A stretch of 64,000 nucleotides of DNA from Epiperipatus broadwayi. Lineage: Eukaryota > Onychophora > Udeonychophora > Euonychophora > Peripatidae. Both the position numbers and the translations under genes were made by a program. The stretch lies in contig JAQFVV010006340.1 of the NCBI GenBank assembly GCA_028023455.1, positions 3,139,211 to 3,203,210 of the forward strand. The letters are read 5' to 3'. Under the pieces are notes generated by a model. The model was not told where the DNA came from. It made no database searches and saw nothing but the letters and a program-made list of their open reading frames with translations. Shown in pieces: positions 36,391 to 49,978 of this stretch; positions within the stretch are counted from its first letter, which is position 1, and the number at the start of each line of letters is the position of its first letter.

Positions 36391-36893
36391 TTGCCTTATA
36401 TTAAGGGAGTTAGTGATAATATCAGTAGAAGACTATCTAGTTTTAATATAAAGACTACTGTTTTTACTGGCAAGAATATTGGTGATTTTGTACACAAACC
36501 TAAAGACAGAGAATTTTTGGAACACCAGAGGGTTTGTGGAATTCCATATTTGCAGTGCTCAAGAAAGCCCAGTATAATAGACAAATAAATGTCAGATGAA
36601 GGAATATATAAATGCTTTTAATCAGAAAATTAAGACATTAGTTTTTACTTCCCATTTTTTAGAAACTTGTCACTAATCCTGATTTTGACAATGCAAAAAT
36701 ACTTGCTAATTTGGAAAAGTATGATTTAAGAACCATGAGAAAGTCAATTGAAATATTAAAGAGACCTACTGGTTTAAATTGGGCTGATGAAGTACAACAT
36801 ATTCCAGCTAAGTGGAAACATCTCATTTTATCACTGTCTTCTACTATTAAGTTAAAATTAATAGGTGAAAATCTGAGGGAAATAAACAATTGA
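36391..36893 (+). pseudogene. GIY-YIG endonuclease region of Penelope-like element (right arm)
   Basis: Reads PYIKGVSDNISRRLSSFNI, the conserved end of the Penelope RT thumb/linker, then NIGDFVHKPKDREFLEHQ and a damaged endonuclease start (VCGIPYLQCS). The YIG half is lost by frameshift. The C-terminal tail continues at 36711-36893 with EKYDLRTMRKSIEILKRP and GLNWADEVQH, ending at a stop at 36891-36893. This arm keeps the C terminus that the left arm has partly deleted. Confidence 0.8.
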
Positions 36894-37012
36894 TAAGCCT
36901 CAAATTTTAAATGCTAAAATACTTCAAATTAAATCTCATTTCCCATCTTGTACTCAGTCACATTACTGTTTGAAATCTAACAATTTTTCTTCCATAAGTT
37001 AACTTTGACAAT

Positions 37013-37050
37013 AGCAGATACTAGTTCGTCGAAATATCGATATATATTGG
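37013..37050 (+). ncRNA. Worn hammerhead-like motif at the Penelope 3' end
   Basis: GCAGAUACUAGUUCGUC is followed by GAAAUAUCG: a GAAA box, a minimal self-complementary AUAU stem III and an AUC cleavage-type triplet. The CUGAUGA box is damaged (CAGAUAC). Hammerheads with a very short stem III are known at this position in Penelope-like elements. Expected to be inactive. Confidence 0.4.
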
Positions 37051-37094
37051 AAAATAACACATGGTTTACCCCCCAAAAATAATAATAATTTATC

Positions 37095-37192
37095 TATATC
37101 ATACAACTGAGAAAACATTATATATATATATATATATATATAGTACCATACAATGAGAAAACATTATATATATATATATATATATATAGTAC
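37095..37192. repeat. Two-unit tandem repeat with AT run
   Basis: The segment TACAA(C)TGAGAAAACATTA followed by about 24 bp of AT and TAGTACCAT occurs twice in tandem, period about 52 bp. Confidence 0.8.
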
Positions 37193-40100
37193 CATTTTGA
37201 TTAGTCCAAATAGGTTTACTAAGTCAATTTAAAAAAATTTTAAATTAAGGGTAAACTTAAATAGTATAACTGCTGTATAATATTGATAACATTTATAAAA
37301 CTTTGTTAAAGTAAAGTTGAGAGTTGTAAAAATGTAAAAACTATGTTAATATGCTAAAATTATAAAGTAAAGCTAAATATTATGATTTTTGTATGGTTGG
37401 GAAAACTGGCCATAGTAAAATAATATACTAAAAGTCCTCTTAAACAAAGTGCTAAAAGCTAATTTTAAAATAATGGTTTAAAATTAAATGAACTAATATA
37501 TTTTTAATAAAAATTAGATTTAATATTTATGTTATATATTATTTATTAAAGATGCAATATTTTATGGTGGAAGAATGTATTTAATTTATTACAGTTTAAA
37601 TAATTTCTAAATTTATTTATTCCAAATTGTATCATTATATTTATTATTATTTTTATATAATATTTTGTAATAAAACTGTTTAAGATATTTCTGTTTTCAG
37701 ACAGTAATTATAAAAATTGCTACACATTGTTTGGTTTTAAATCATGTGATCAGCAAACACACATACTTGTATGCTTACAAGATTTCTAAAGAAAGTTTCA
37801 AAATTGCTTTAGAATTGTTTTAAAAATTGAAACATTTGTGTACTATAGAAGAAAAGTAGATGTTAGAAAAGTTACGTAATTGAATAGTTTTAAAATAAAT
37901 GTAGTTAGTAAAATTACATTTTAAAAATAGATAAATTAAAATTAAATATTTGATAAATTACTAAAATATTATTTTCAAGAAGTTATTTTAAAGTGTTTAG
38001 TTTGTTTAAATGAAATTGCAAAATTAATTTAGATTTAAATAATGTATTAATATAAGTCATAAGTTTTATTTCTAAATGTTAATTACATAAACTTGACAAA
38101 TATGTAAATTAGATCATAAGTTGGAGATTAAAACAACCAATCAAATTGTCAGTTCAATTTAGTATAAAAGTAGATGCTCTCATTTTTCTAGCTTGCTTAA
38201 TAACTTAATAACTCTCTTAATACCTTGTTTACTTATTATCAATATTATTATCATATATTAACATCGAAGTATTGCTTAGTTTACTACTTAAAATTATTAT
38301 TTTAAAGAAAAGTTTTTGAAAGATTAACAATTTACTAAGTTAAAGGAATAATGTGTTGCTAAAGTAATCAATTCTCTACCAATTATTTTTATTGAAACTT
38401 AAGCCAACTTCACGATAAAATATGGATTTAATACCAAGGATAATGTATTGAAAAGAATTAACAGAAATGCAGCTAATTAAAGAAGATATAATTTTAAATA
38501 TATTACGGAAAAATTTATTTCATTATTTACTTTTATTACTTTGGACATTGGCAGGAATAGTGAACAGAAATGTTGTTTTTCGAAAGATTATCAATTTTAT
38601 GCATTCTATTTTAAAGATAAATAACTTTATTTGGAGAATAAAAAGTTATATGGAAAAAACTTAAATTTTAATATTTTGAAAAGTTAAAAAGCAAATTTAA
38701 TATTGAACGTAGAACTAAAAGATACCATTGATGCTTACATTAGTAACAATGTATATATTTTAGAAAAAAGTTGTGAATATTTTTAAAAGAAAATATTGTC
38801 TTTAAAAAACTTTATTACAAATTTCTCTTGGAAAATGATTAAATAGAAAAAATGATATCATTTCACAAATAAGTTTTATGACAGGTCATTATTAAAAAAG
38901 ACTGTAAATTATTTAATATTAGAAAAATTGGTTTTAAAAAAACTTATTCATCAATAAAGAAACAAATGGATAATTAAAAAATATTATTGACTAAAATATA
39001 CCTTTATAAAAGACTATATATCTAAATTAATGTCAAATAATATTTTCAATGGAATATATAAAATATGTATTTTTGTAAAAATATGCATGGATTTTATATC
39101 ACTGACACTGGTGCATCTAAAGCCATTAGGATCCAAGTGAATGGGAAAACTCCAGAGATTAATTTTAAAATTTTCCCAGTGATATCACATTAAATTGCTG
39201 TCATCCTGAGAAGCTACAGACAATAGACTGTGTTTTTATAGACTTTCATAACAAGATGAAGAGCTAATATTTAAATATTTTTTGATATAAAAAGTCGACT
39301 TTATTTTCATTAATTTTTTTTTATTTCATGATCAACCATGCTAAGGAGAGGAGAGAAAGTTTTTGTTCTAAAGCTTTTGGATGATGGTCAGCTTAACAAC
39401 AAGTGTTGGGGAGAAAACTTCTATGAAAATATTAGAAGAAATAAAAACTTTTAAATTTGAACTTTATGGGAAAAGTCATAATTGGAATTTAGTAATTAGT
39501 TGTTGTTTTTTATTTATCTTTTCACATACTAATTGTTGTATTAAGTTTTATTAGTGTAGAGTAGGAAAATTACACTTAAATATTTAATTTAATCTAACAT
39601 AATTAATATTTTTAAAAATATATTTTAATTCTTTGTAAAGCTTTCATAAACATTTTTAGGGTATGATAATGATGCTGAATGGACGTTATTATTATTTAAT
39701 ATGTTTTCTTATATTAAATATTGGACCAGAAAACATCTAAGAGTGACTGACAAGAGTAGAGTCACTAGATAAATCTTGTAAAATACATTAAATTTATATG
39801 ATGTGTGCTCTATTATTTTTTAGAATTGCTTGGAATATTTTATATCACTTTGTTATATGAACGTATAAACATGTGTGTGTGTGCATCAGTTACACATAAA
39901 ACTTTATTGTTATTCTAGATATATAAACCATGATTTTTTTTAGAAAGATATGCATCCTTTTTTTCTATATTACTAATGTAATATAATTTATTGATACTTA
40001 TAATTTTTATATGATTCTTTAATTAATGAACCCTATTTTAATATCTTAAAACAAAATCATTTGTAATTTTATTGCTGAGTTTTAATTAAAAGTGGATGAA

Positions 40101-42401
40101 CCAGTTCTTGTAGTAGATTTTAGATTGTTAAAGTCACACGTGAATTTTGTTTATTATTTAGAATAATGCTAGTAATTTTGCGATGTAGGTTGATAAATTT
40201 ATTGTGAAGTTTTAATCAGTAGTGACATTGGGATTATGAAAAGGAATCAATGGATGCTTATATGTAGGATCTATGGAGGAAGTAGGAAAATAACATCCAT
40301 TATTATCTTAGTAATTTATGCAAGTACAGATAACGTAGCCCTGTGTTTTGTATATATTTTCCGTGGGCAGTGTTTCTCTCGATATGTTTTATTTTAAAAT
40401 GTTCGAGTGAGAGCTAAATAAATAGCCTAGACATTAGTATTATATTTGAGGTTATTAAACAAAAAAGTCATACCTCTTCGTTCACACTGTATCCATGTAG
40501 ATTATCCCATATATTTTATACTATTGAGTCTTTCCTCTAGTTAGTTTTCCATGCCTACACATTATCTCACTATCTTAATTTCAACAGTTACTGCATCGTA
40601 TAGTATTGTATTTTATGAAAGAAGATAATGAATAATTTTTCAATTGTAGTATCGTTATTTTGAAAAAAAAGATGTGATAGGTTTTTCTTGTTTTGGTCTT
40701 TTCGTTAAAGTCAAATACAAATGAGATTGAAAGTAAAGGCTAACAGTAACAATAAAAAATCATAGATATTTTTTTTAATTTTATTAAACTATTTTTTAAA
40801 AAAAAAACATAAAAGAAATGATAATTATTCACGAGATTTTGAATAATTTTTGATATTTTGATTTTACATTGTAATGCATATTTTTAAGGAATAAAACATC
40901 CAAAATGAACAACACAGAATAGAATGAGTGCTTATATTTTTGTGAATATTATTTTATGTTTTAAACATACATAAAACACACATATAGGGATTTTATTTAG
41001 AGTAGTGCCAAGCAAAAATATGTAAAAGAACATCAGTCATATTATTTTATTAAAGTCAATTTATTTATCAAACTAACCCAGACGAGTATTTAAAATAACA
41101 CTAGCACTATTATATATAATAAGTTTGATTGATTTATTGTAGGGAAATATTTGAACAAAAATGTAAAGATGTATATTGTTTAAGTATCTCATATTTATAT
41201 TTTATGTACACTTACGATAACCATATGTTCAAACTATGTTAATTAATGTATATTTTATTATTAAAACTATAAGAGTATTCCTAATTATTATTATTTTAAA
41301 TAAATGTGCTCAAAAGTGTATAAGTCGGAATAAAGGCTTATTTACTTGTTGATTTTATTATTTTTAAACGAAGAAATATGTAACTTAAATATTATTTTCA
41401 TTAGTTTGATATTTTTTAGGTTTTATCAAACACAATTATAAATAGTGTTCATAGTTTGTTAAAAGCTTATAATAATAAAATTCATTAAACTTGTTTTATA
41501 AAACTTTGTTTTATATTGATTTTATTCACCACCGTAAATACATGATTGACAGATACCAAAACAAACTTAATATTTGCACAGTACAGATATAATTATTTAT
41601 TTAAGGAAATCACAATGATGTAAAAAATAATATACTTGAGAAATTTTCTTTTGCAATAATATTATTATCATGGTCATAATTAATTGCACAATTTATTGCA
41701 TAGACTTATAACATTGTTGTTGCCACATATTCTCAGATTATATTAGATTATACCACATATTCTATTTAAGATGCCACATGAAAACCAAAAGATTATATTC
41801 TTATTGTTATTATCATTATCTTTAGTTACCATAATATTAAACAGTGGATAAGATTAATAATGACTTAATGAGAAATAAGATTATTTATTATTGTTGTTGT
41901 TATTATTATTAGTTAGGTGTAGTTGATGATGATACAAAATCCCTTATCATACTTGACTACAGAAGATTATAAATTGATTAGAGTTATTTTAAAGAACCTG
42001 AGATTATTATAATTGTATTGTTTTAATAAAGAGATTAGGATTTATTTAGTAACATTATATTAAATTGATTATTATTATTTTAAAGTCATAAGAATGCTAT
42101 GAATTTATTATTATTTGAAATAATAAGAGGGATAGTATTTTTATGCCATTGAGATTGTATTCTGTGGGATATTAGATCAATGTAATTCTTTATTGCTTAT
42201 ACTTCACTTAGTTGTCTCATGATTTATTAATATTTTATTTATTTAACTTCTTATAAACTGAACCATTTATTATTTATTAATCAGTTACAGCTAGCTAAAT
42301 AGTAGATATTATCATAGGATACCTTTATTATTGATGATATTAAGATTATAAATATTGTAGCTGCGCGTAATCATTTTATCTGAGCTAGTCGGTGTGGGTA
42401 C
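37193..42401. other. Long A+T-rich stretch without recognised genes
   Basis: About 5.2 kb with stop codons in all frames. A less A+T-rich patch at 39090-39250 shows nothing identifiable beyond GGGAAAA/TTTTCCC and TATCACTG/CAGTGATA inverted pairs. A few TTATTATTA runs occur near 41870-41930. Confidence 0.6.
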
Positions 42402-42402
42402 A

Positions 42403-42440
<38 letters not shown>

Positions 42441-42441
42441 A
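42402..42441. repeat. AT/GT dinucleotide microsatellite
   Basis: An AT run passes into GT repeats. Confidence 0.9.
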
Positions 42442-42708
42442 ATTATATAATTGAATATTTATAAATACAATAATTAGATAATTAAAAATTTTATCCACTT
42501 AGGTGCGCTTCAATTATCCTAGTAATATTTGCCAACTAACATTTTGAAATGCTAAGCTTTCCACAATTCTGTGATGTTAACATTTGTTGCCTGTTAATTA
42601 AGACATGTTTGTTCCTAAGTTTATAAAATTTTTAATTATCTAAGTACTGTATTTATAAATAGTCAATTATATAATTATGTATATTGTTTTAAAAAATACA
42701 GACATCAA

Positions 42709-42710
<2 letters not shown>

Positions 42711-42791
<81 letters not shown>
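42711..42791. repeat. Long AT dinucleotide microsatellite
   Basis: About 40 uninterrupted AT units. Confidence 0.95.
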
Positions 42792-42794
<3 letters not shown>

Positions 42795-44926
42795 CCACTA
42801 ATGAATAGTGCTCCATATAAAATTATTGTTTGCATCTATTAAAATAAAATTGTATATTTAAACAACAGAAAGATTTTAAAATTAAAATTCTAATAAATAA
42901 CATCACTGCAAAATAAATTTCATAAAAGGAAATGAAGGTTTTAATAAATAAATAATATGTAAGCCAGAATAAGTTGATAAAGTTGTTGTTTATAAAAGTT
43001 TAAAAAGTTTTTATTATTAGTTTAAAACAGTTTGCTAACAGTCAATTCATAAAGTTTTATAAATTAATGAAAAAGTAATTCAGAGGAGGGGGATTTAACT
43101 TAAAAAATTTAAACTATTAAGGAAAAAAAATCCTAAAACTAAAAAAAATCTCTCTTTTCATTTATTTAAAATAAAATAAATGTGTGCATGAATAAGATTG
43201 TGTTTAAATATAAAGAAATAATAAAATGTGTGCATGTTAAAAAAATAAAATATGAAAGTTAAATATTAAAAATAAAAGAAAGTTTATAAGCAAAAATTTC
43301 TCTCAAAGATTGCATATACTCATAAGCTACATAAAAATGGGATTAGCAATGGCAACAATTAAAATCCATAAACAACAGGATTAATTAAAAGGCTTCTTAA
43401 GAATTTAATCAAAGCAGTGGATGAATTTAAACACTAATTAAAAAAGAATAACAACAAGGTCGTCATATAAATAGGGCTGAAAATTCACATAGCAGCTATT
43501 CACATATCTAAAGTCTTTCATGCATTTATATCCAGTCATCTGTTATACATAGTTTTAATGACAGTGCAGTGTTAAGTTGAACATTGGAACATGTGGCCAC
43601 TTTCCAGCCTCAGTCTGACAGAACATCAGCAGTCTGCCCTATAAAAGCAATACCCATCTAACAATTTGAAGCTGCCAAGAGGGTCTAACTGCCTGAAATT
43701 GAAGTAGCATGAAACTGCAATCATCAGAACCTCAACAGAATTTTAAAATCCAACTGGTTGGTAAAAAAAACACACAAGCAGGAGTAAATAATTTGAAGCC
43801 ACCACATTCAAAAATCCTAAAGGTAATAACATTTTCTTATTCCAATTTTTGGATATTAATTAATATAGCCATTGTAATCTTTGAAGCCTCTCAAAGTCAG
43901 TTTAATAAATGAATTCTATAGCCTCATCCAATGAACTATTTATGTACATGTTTGAATGATTGTACTTATCTTTAATGCTTTATGTTTATATTACATTACT
44001 ATTGTATATCTTATTATAATATGTGTGTGATTGAGATATTATAAATCAGTGTTCATATTTAATTAGAGGATTTATAAAATTAGTTACAAGTGATATTAAA
44101 CATTTTATTTAAAATAAATTATTCTACAAATTAGTGTTTGTTGGTCAATTTCTTTTAATTATACTACTAAAAACAATTTAGCAGAGAATATAGATACATA
44201 GTTTATTCCCTTTGTTTTCATTGAGCTAGTTGGAGTTTCTTAGGTGCTGAATTAGTTTATCATTATTCAGAGCATGTTATCAATGTCTGGTAGGTGGTTA
44301 GCTGGCACCTGAAGTTTACTTCAAAACAACAAAGTGCTTTGAATGACAGGTGTTGAATCCAATAGTCAAAAAGATATGTGGCCTGAAATGCAGTCGAAGT
44401 TATGTGCCTTATATAGCTCAGCTTGGTAATAGGTACCCTTTGAGTATTATGCTTCTCTGCCTAAGAGACCAGTGTGGAGTAATACATAAATTGCAGTTGG
44501 AGTAGATCGAATTTATAATAAATAATTGTATCATATATTATATGTATAAGAAGTCAATGATTTGTTTAATTTAAAATTTGCTTTTTACAAGTTTCCATTT
44601 CCACTAAAGAGTAAAATTACTTTTCATTTTCACATATACATTGTTTCCTATTTGATCTACAACCCCACCAATTTCATTTACAAATGAACCTTCTCAAAAT
44701 GGATTTCTCCATTTATAAATATTGAATTAGAAAGTGCTTATGAAATGCAACTGCCCTGATCAAGTTATTAAAGTACAATTATTAGCCTGCTTGCATTCAA
44801 AAGGGAGTGTCACTCTTTATTTAATATAGAGATCAAATCACTGAAGTTTCATTTATAGGTTTAAGAAATCAAAATATAGGAAGTATTTCATTTTTTACTT
44901 ATTAGATAATCCCCTCCATGAGTATT
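42792..44926. other. A+T-rich DNA with a slightly GC-richer patch
   Basis: 43480-43830 and 44225-44480 are less A+T-rich and could be old repeats. No domain, splice pair or RNA fold was found. Confidence 0.5.
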
Positions 44927-45173
44927 ATAATATAATATTTTATTGGATGATTTAATTGAATATATTTAATGTGTTGTATTATCTTTTTTATTATTACTTA
45001 ATTAGAAAGCACTTTACCTACAACAGTAGCTAATAAAATCCAGACATCCCAGTCCAAATGTTAAGTAAAACTGTCATGCTGATTGAAATCAAGAGGCATT
45101 TGGTTTTCATTAACTACCGTTCTAAACAAAGTAGCTTCTAAGTAAGTAATTATAAATGGATAAATCTATACAT
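44927..45173. repeat. MITE family X, copy 2
   Basis: Left inverted repeat TTACTTAATTAGAAAGCACT with TTACC (about 44990-45018). The right arm CTTCTAAGTAAGTAATTATA (45135-45154) is its diverged complement. Upstream TAATATAATATTTTATTGG links it to the copies at 35130 and 57558. Confidence 0.7.
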
Positions 45174-48100
45174 TAATTATTTCAATCTAAAATATGCATT
45201 GAAAATTATATTGCTATAAATAAATAAACTTTTTCAATAAATATTTCCTTCATTCCTTAAATTATTTTATAAATATATAAAAATAGTATTTTTTTGTTTA
45301 TTTACAGTAGCAATAAGAAGAAAAAAAAATCATGATTGATTTTTAAAAATTAGATGCAAAATAGATAGTATCTACTCTAATAGCAATTATTGCCAGCTTG
45401 ATATTAATCAGGTTGTATATCCTCAAAATAAATATAAATTCAAAACAAATTCCTGAGCAAATTATGCACCTATATTCACTCTCCTCATTAGCAGTTAATT
45501 TTGTCCCTAATATTTACATGCTTGTCAATTATATGACCCCTTCAATACTTTACATGAGTATAACATACCCTGTCTTCCTACTAATGTAATATTTTGTCTT
45601 AGAAAAAAATGAAATGCATTATATCCCTCACTAAAAACGATCTGCTTTTCATTAAATTGGAGGATATTGATAAAAAATGTTTTAAAGTATCATTCTCAAA
45701 CAACTAAATTATCTTGTAATTCCTGAGCTTCTTAATTTACATTAAGCTGTTAAAACATGTTGCACATCTCAATCTGTTTTTAAGTGCAATAATCAGCATT
45801 ACTTGCAAAAGAAAATAAACTAATACATTATATCTCATGTCAAGTAAACGTCGAAGTCTTTTTAGATGTTGTAAACTAAGAACTTTTGTTTAATGCATTA
45901 AGTAATCATCTTCTTAACCAAATACCTCTAATTACTGCCATGATGAAAAATACTTTACTAACAAATCTATGTGGCTTAAAACTTGCTTGAATCTCTTTTG
46001 ACCATTGAAACCAAGTTGTGGTATCCCACAGTGCTTACTGCTTGGAGAGTGATTATTTGCATATATATATATATATATATATATAATAGAAAAGAAATTA
46101 ATCATATATCACGTGACTTAATTTTATAAGACAGAGCTAGAAAGCGATATGTGAATGTGGATATTCCGAAAAGCTCGATAAGAGCTATTAGCACACTCAT
46201 TATAATATATATATATATATATATATCCCATTGTCACACAGAAGACTTCATTATTTATCTTGGAATTGCAGTTACAGTAATATTCTTTTTGGATGATATA
46301 TAATATTCTCCAAAGGCCCCCCAAAAATGTATCTTGTTCTTCATATTTTAAAAAAATTTCAAAGCTCTAATAGAATTTATATGTTTAAAATTCATCTTCT
46401 AAGCCATACCTATTTACCCATCTTAAACTGCCATAATTTTTCACAGAGATTTATTTATGTTTTCTTGTAATTGCAAGCAATTTATGTAAAACACGATTAA
46501 GCCACTAATTGTATCATCTCACTGTCATCAAGTTTTTTTACCTAAAAATAAAAGCTTTTGGTTCAAAACTGTTCCATTCCACAGTAAAAGTTTGCATTGT
46601 TAACGCTGTTCTGGTGCATAAGACTACTGTTATATAATTGATGTCTGTGTCAAAATCATACATTTAGTTTGAACGTCACATTTGCCAATTGCATCTGATT
46701 TTTTTATTTTTAAAAGGGATTTCAATCTAATTCTCAATTATTATCGCTATATTATATCTAAATATATTGTTGCAACATTAGTTACTCCAATTCTAAAAAT
46801 CATTACTCCTTGTATATCATTTCTTGATTTACTTCCATATCCAGGTTGCTTCTTTTTCAATGATTATCTTATGACATAAGGAAATTTGTTGATCTAATAC
46901 AATATAAAATGTCTCGATGGTGTCTTAAAGGTTTGAATAACATTATATTCTGCTAAACGTCCATGGTCAACTTTACTAATTGCTAAAATTTTAACCATAT
47001 TTCAAAACATGTATGTTCCTTAGTTTTGATTAAAAATTTGTTAAACTTATTACTAGTCACAATTCATACCAAAACTTTTTTCATTAACGTATTTTAAATT
47101 GAATCAGAATCCCACATGTATATTGTGTAATAATCATCAGTAAGATATATACACATCTTTCAAACTTGTCCATACTTTTTATCCACACGGCTCTATATAT
47201 TTCACAAGTTACAATTCATCCTAGGCAGTTTCTTAAGAAATATATTGAAGTTTTTGAACCTATAATGCCACTGAAATTATTCATATTGTTAGAACGATTT
47301 GGCTTGCTTACAACTTTATATTTTTTTACAATCAAACACAACGTTTTATATAAGAAATATGTGGTAGAAGATATACCTCTATATTCTCAAATTTCCACCT
47401 TTTAAAAAGTATTATGAGCAAATTTGACAATAATATTTTTTTAGATTTAATCACAATATTATTAGTAGCCAAGGAATTTATTTTTTGATGCAGTTTTATA
47501 TAAATTATATACATTACACATTTTCATACATAAAATTGCACCATTCTTCATCTACTTTTAAATACTAGTTGTATTGCTTTTCTTTTCATATGTTAATACT
47601 TTTATGTTATTTTTTATAAAGAAATATGTTTTAACTGAATTCTTAGGTCTAGGAACTGATGATCTAAATTTTTTAAATAATATACCTTAAATAATCTGGA
47701 ATTATGATTTTCTACATCACTTTTATCTTTTCTGTGTCAAAACACCTCATCATCTTAAACTGGAAGAGTGTTAATATTTTTTCTTTGCAATAAATGGGAG
47801 AAGAGGGAAAACTAGCTCTAATTGGCTCGTCTTCATGCGAATCTTTACTAAAAGCTCCTTTTTTGGCTTCTTTATCAACCTTGGTATTTTATTTCTAAAA
47901 GTGGCTACAATTTTTCTTTTTTTCTATGAATGTTAATAATTTTGCACGATTTCCAACTCCATTAAGCCTAATGTAATCAAATCTTATGTTGTATCGTTCG
48001 AATAACATAGATTGAAAACCTCAAAAACAAGAAAATCAATTAGAACTTAAACCACTATCTTTAATTTAAATTTTCTACTTTATATCTTTATGCTATTATT

Positions 48101-49798
48101 CTCATTACATTGTTTTCTTAAAATAAATATCAACGCTCTCATTAGACATTATTCTTGTATAATAAGCAACTTGTTTCTGTATTGTTCTAAAGTCTAAAAT
48201 TCCATATAGCACCATATCATTAATTAGTATTTGTAATTAACTTAATGGAACATATCTTTGTCATAAAATATGGAAACGTTGTTTTCCATAGATTTAATTA
48301 AATTATATTATTAAAAACATTATTTGATGCAGGAACTTATCTAAGAACTGTTTACAATAACCGGACTCAAATTAAATTTCAGTTAATAACTCTCAATATT
48401 ATAAATAATATTTATGAATATTTTGAACAAAGAATAAAAGAACTCTTACCACTTCCTGTATCTTAAATGCTATAGACAGATAAAATACAAATTTGGCAGT
48501 CGCAGGTTACTGTTCTGCTCAAAAAACGGTTTAATCAGTTGCCAATAGCTTGAAATACTCAATAATTTGGGTACAACTCAGAAGTGTTTTCTAACTAATT
48601 TATTATAGCATACTTTATTTCTAAAGTGTGAAAGATGTTAATGATCACATTCAATAATTTATTTTATGTTTTCAGAAATCTTTTATAGACAAAAATACAT
48701 TGAACTGCATCAATTATAAACAATATCTGGATGTTGGTAAGGTATCTAAACAATTTGCACTCAACAATGTTGAAGTTTCTTATTGTTATATAAAACGCTG
48801 ACGTTCAAATAAATTTTGAATATTTTCACAACAGCATACTCTGGGTTGTAATATATTGAGTAACATAATTTCTAATTATGGAATGCGGATCACATGAGAA
48901 CTTAAGATTAATATTTATTTAAGGGTAATGTTTAGGATTTGTTTAAAATGTACTACTTATAGAGAATGGAAAGTATATTTCTATCTTTGCATCAGTTTAC
49001 TGAAAGAACGGTGTTTAGTCTTATTAATTTCTTTATTTGAACTGATGGAACTAAGATCTATAAATTTTGTATTGTTATTCGTATTATGTGTTGAAGTTAA
49101 TCTTTACAGACATATTTTTGAAGCCTATTTACTGTGCTAGAAAAGATTTTAGTGAGTAAGTCTTCATATTTTCCAATAGTTTGAATGCCTTCCGGGTGCT
49201 CGCCCAATGTAGGATTTTTCTGGATGTTAAAACGTTATTGTTGTTCTTGGTTTTTGAGACATTTTTTTAGTGAGGTTTTTATGTTTACATTTTTTTTAAT
49301 CATCACGCAAAGCGCAACGGTTGTCAGCAGTTATTTTTATATTAACATTACTTTTTTTTTACTTACACTTTTAAAATATTTATTCTTTTTGTAAAACATG
49401 TATCTTCTTAGTTGATTATTTTCTATACACAATTTAACAGAAATTATGCTGATGTCTGAAAGGCTATTATATTTCATTTTACTGACTTTAGGAGAAACAA
49501 ACATGTTTATAACAACAATTATTAATAACAACTGTTATTAATTTTTTTATTAAATTTTAAGAATAAAATTATATATTCTAAATTATTGTGTTTTGTCACA
49601 TCTGTCAAATTAAGATTTTATACTGGCAAACATATTACGATTGGCATTTAGCAATAGTACAATATTCATTATAATGTGTATCAGTTAAAAATAATTTTTA
49701 TACAAAATCATATAACAAGCAATCAAGCAACTACAAAAACAATTCATATTAACGATTATCAAGTCAGATGTATATAACCTTTACATCTATATGAAGTG
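45174..49798. other. A+T-rich DNA without recognised genes
   Basis: Contains AT runs at 46060-46084 and 46205-46226. 46300-48100 is pyrimidine-rich on the plus strand. A minus-strand stretch near 46640-46720 vaguely recalls a retroviral-type protease, but stops interrupt it and it was not accepted. Confidence 0.5.
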
Positions 49799-49978
49799 AC
49801 ACGCAGTTAAAGGTGAAGCTAAAATGAGAATTATAATATTAAGGCGGATTATGAGGATATAGCAATTCCTCAAATCGCTAAGCCGCTTTAGTATTATGAG
49901 GATATAGAAATTCCTCTAAATCGCTAAGCCACCTTAGTATTGTAATTCTAATTTTAGCTTAACCTTTAACTGCGTATC
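49799..49978. repeat. MITE-like element, 180 bp, with internal tandem repeat
   Basis: Terminal inverted repeats of about 39 bp (CGCAGTTAAAGGT and AAGCTAAAAT blocks at left, their complement at right). Inside are two tandem 45-bp units with ATTATGAGGATATAG, AATTCCTC and ATCGCTAAGCC. The unit ends AAGGCGG and CCGCTTTA are themselves nearly complementary. Confidence 0.85.

Larger units (their letters stand above)
35700..37090. mobile_element. Penelope-like element, two 5'-truncated copies head to head
   Basis: Left arm (about 35715-36375) reads on the minus strand, right arm (about 36400-37085) on the plus strand. Their truncated 5' ends meet near 36390 and their 3' ends face outward. Outer ends match as complements: GGTAAACCATGTGTTATTTT near 35723 and AAAATAACACATGGTTTACC near 37051. 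Both arms encode the region before and including a GIY-YIG endonuclease typical of Penelope-like retroelements. The RT domain is absent, and both copies are broken. Confidence 0.85.

Noticed and set aside
39090-39260. GC-richer patch as an exon or SINE
   Set aside because: Short open stretch without splice-site support, no pol III boxes and no second copy in the window.
46630-46720. Minus-strand stretch recalling a retroviral-type aspartic protease (NVTFKLN followed by an Asp-containing shifted frame)
   Set aside because: Two stops and a frameshift within 20 codons, and no neighbouring RT or integrase motif found.
47105-47160. Minus-strand CUGAUGA near 47137 as a hammerhead
   Set aside because: No GAAA box or stem II within a usable distance. 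The same applies to CUGAUGA-like hits near 26542, 29297, 43727, 47660, 56543 and 61944.
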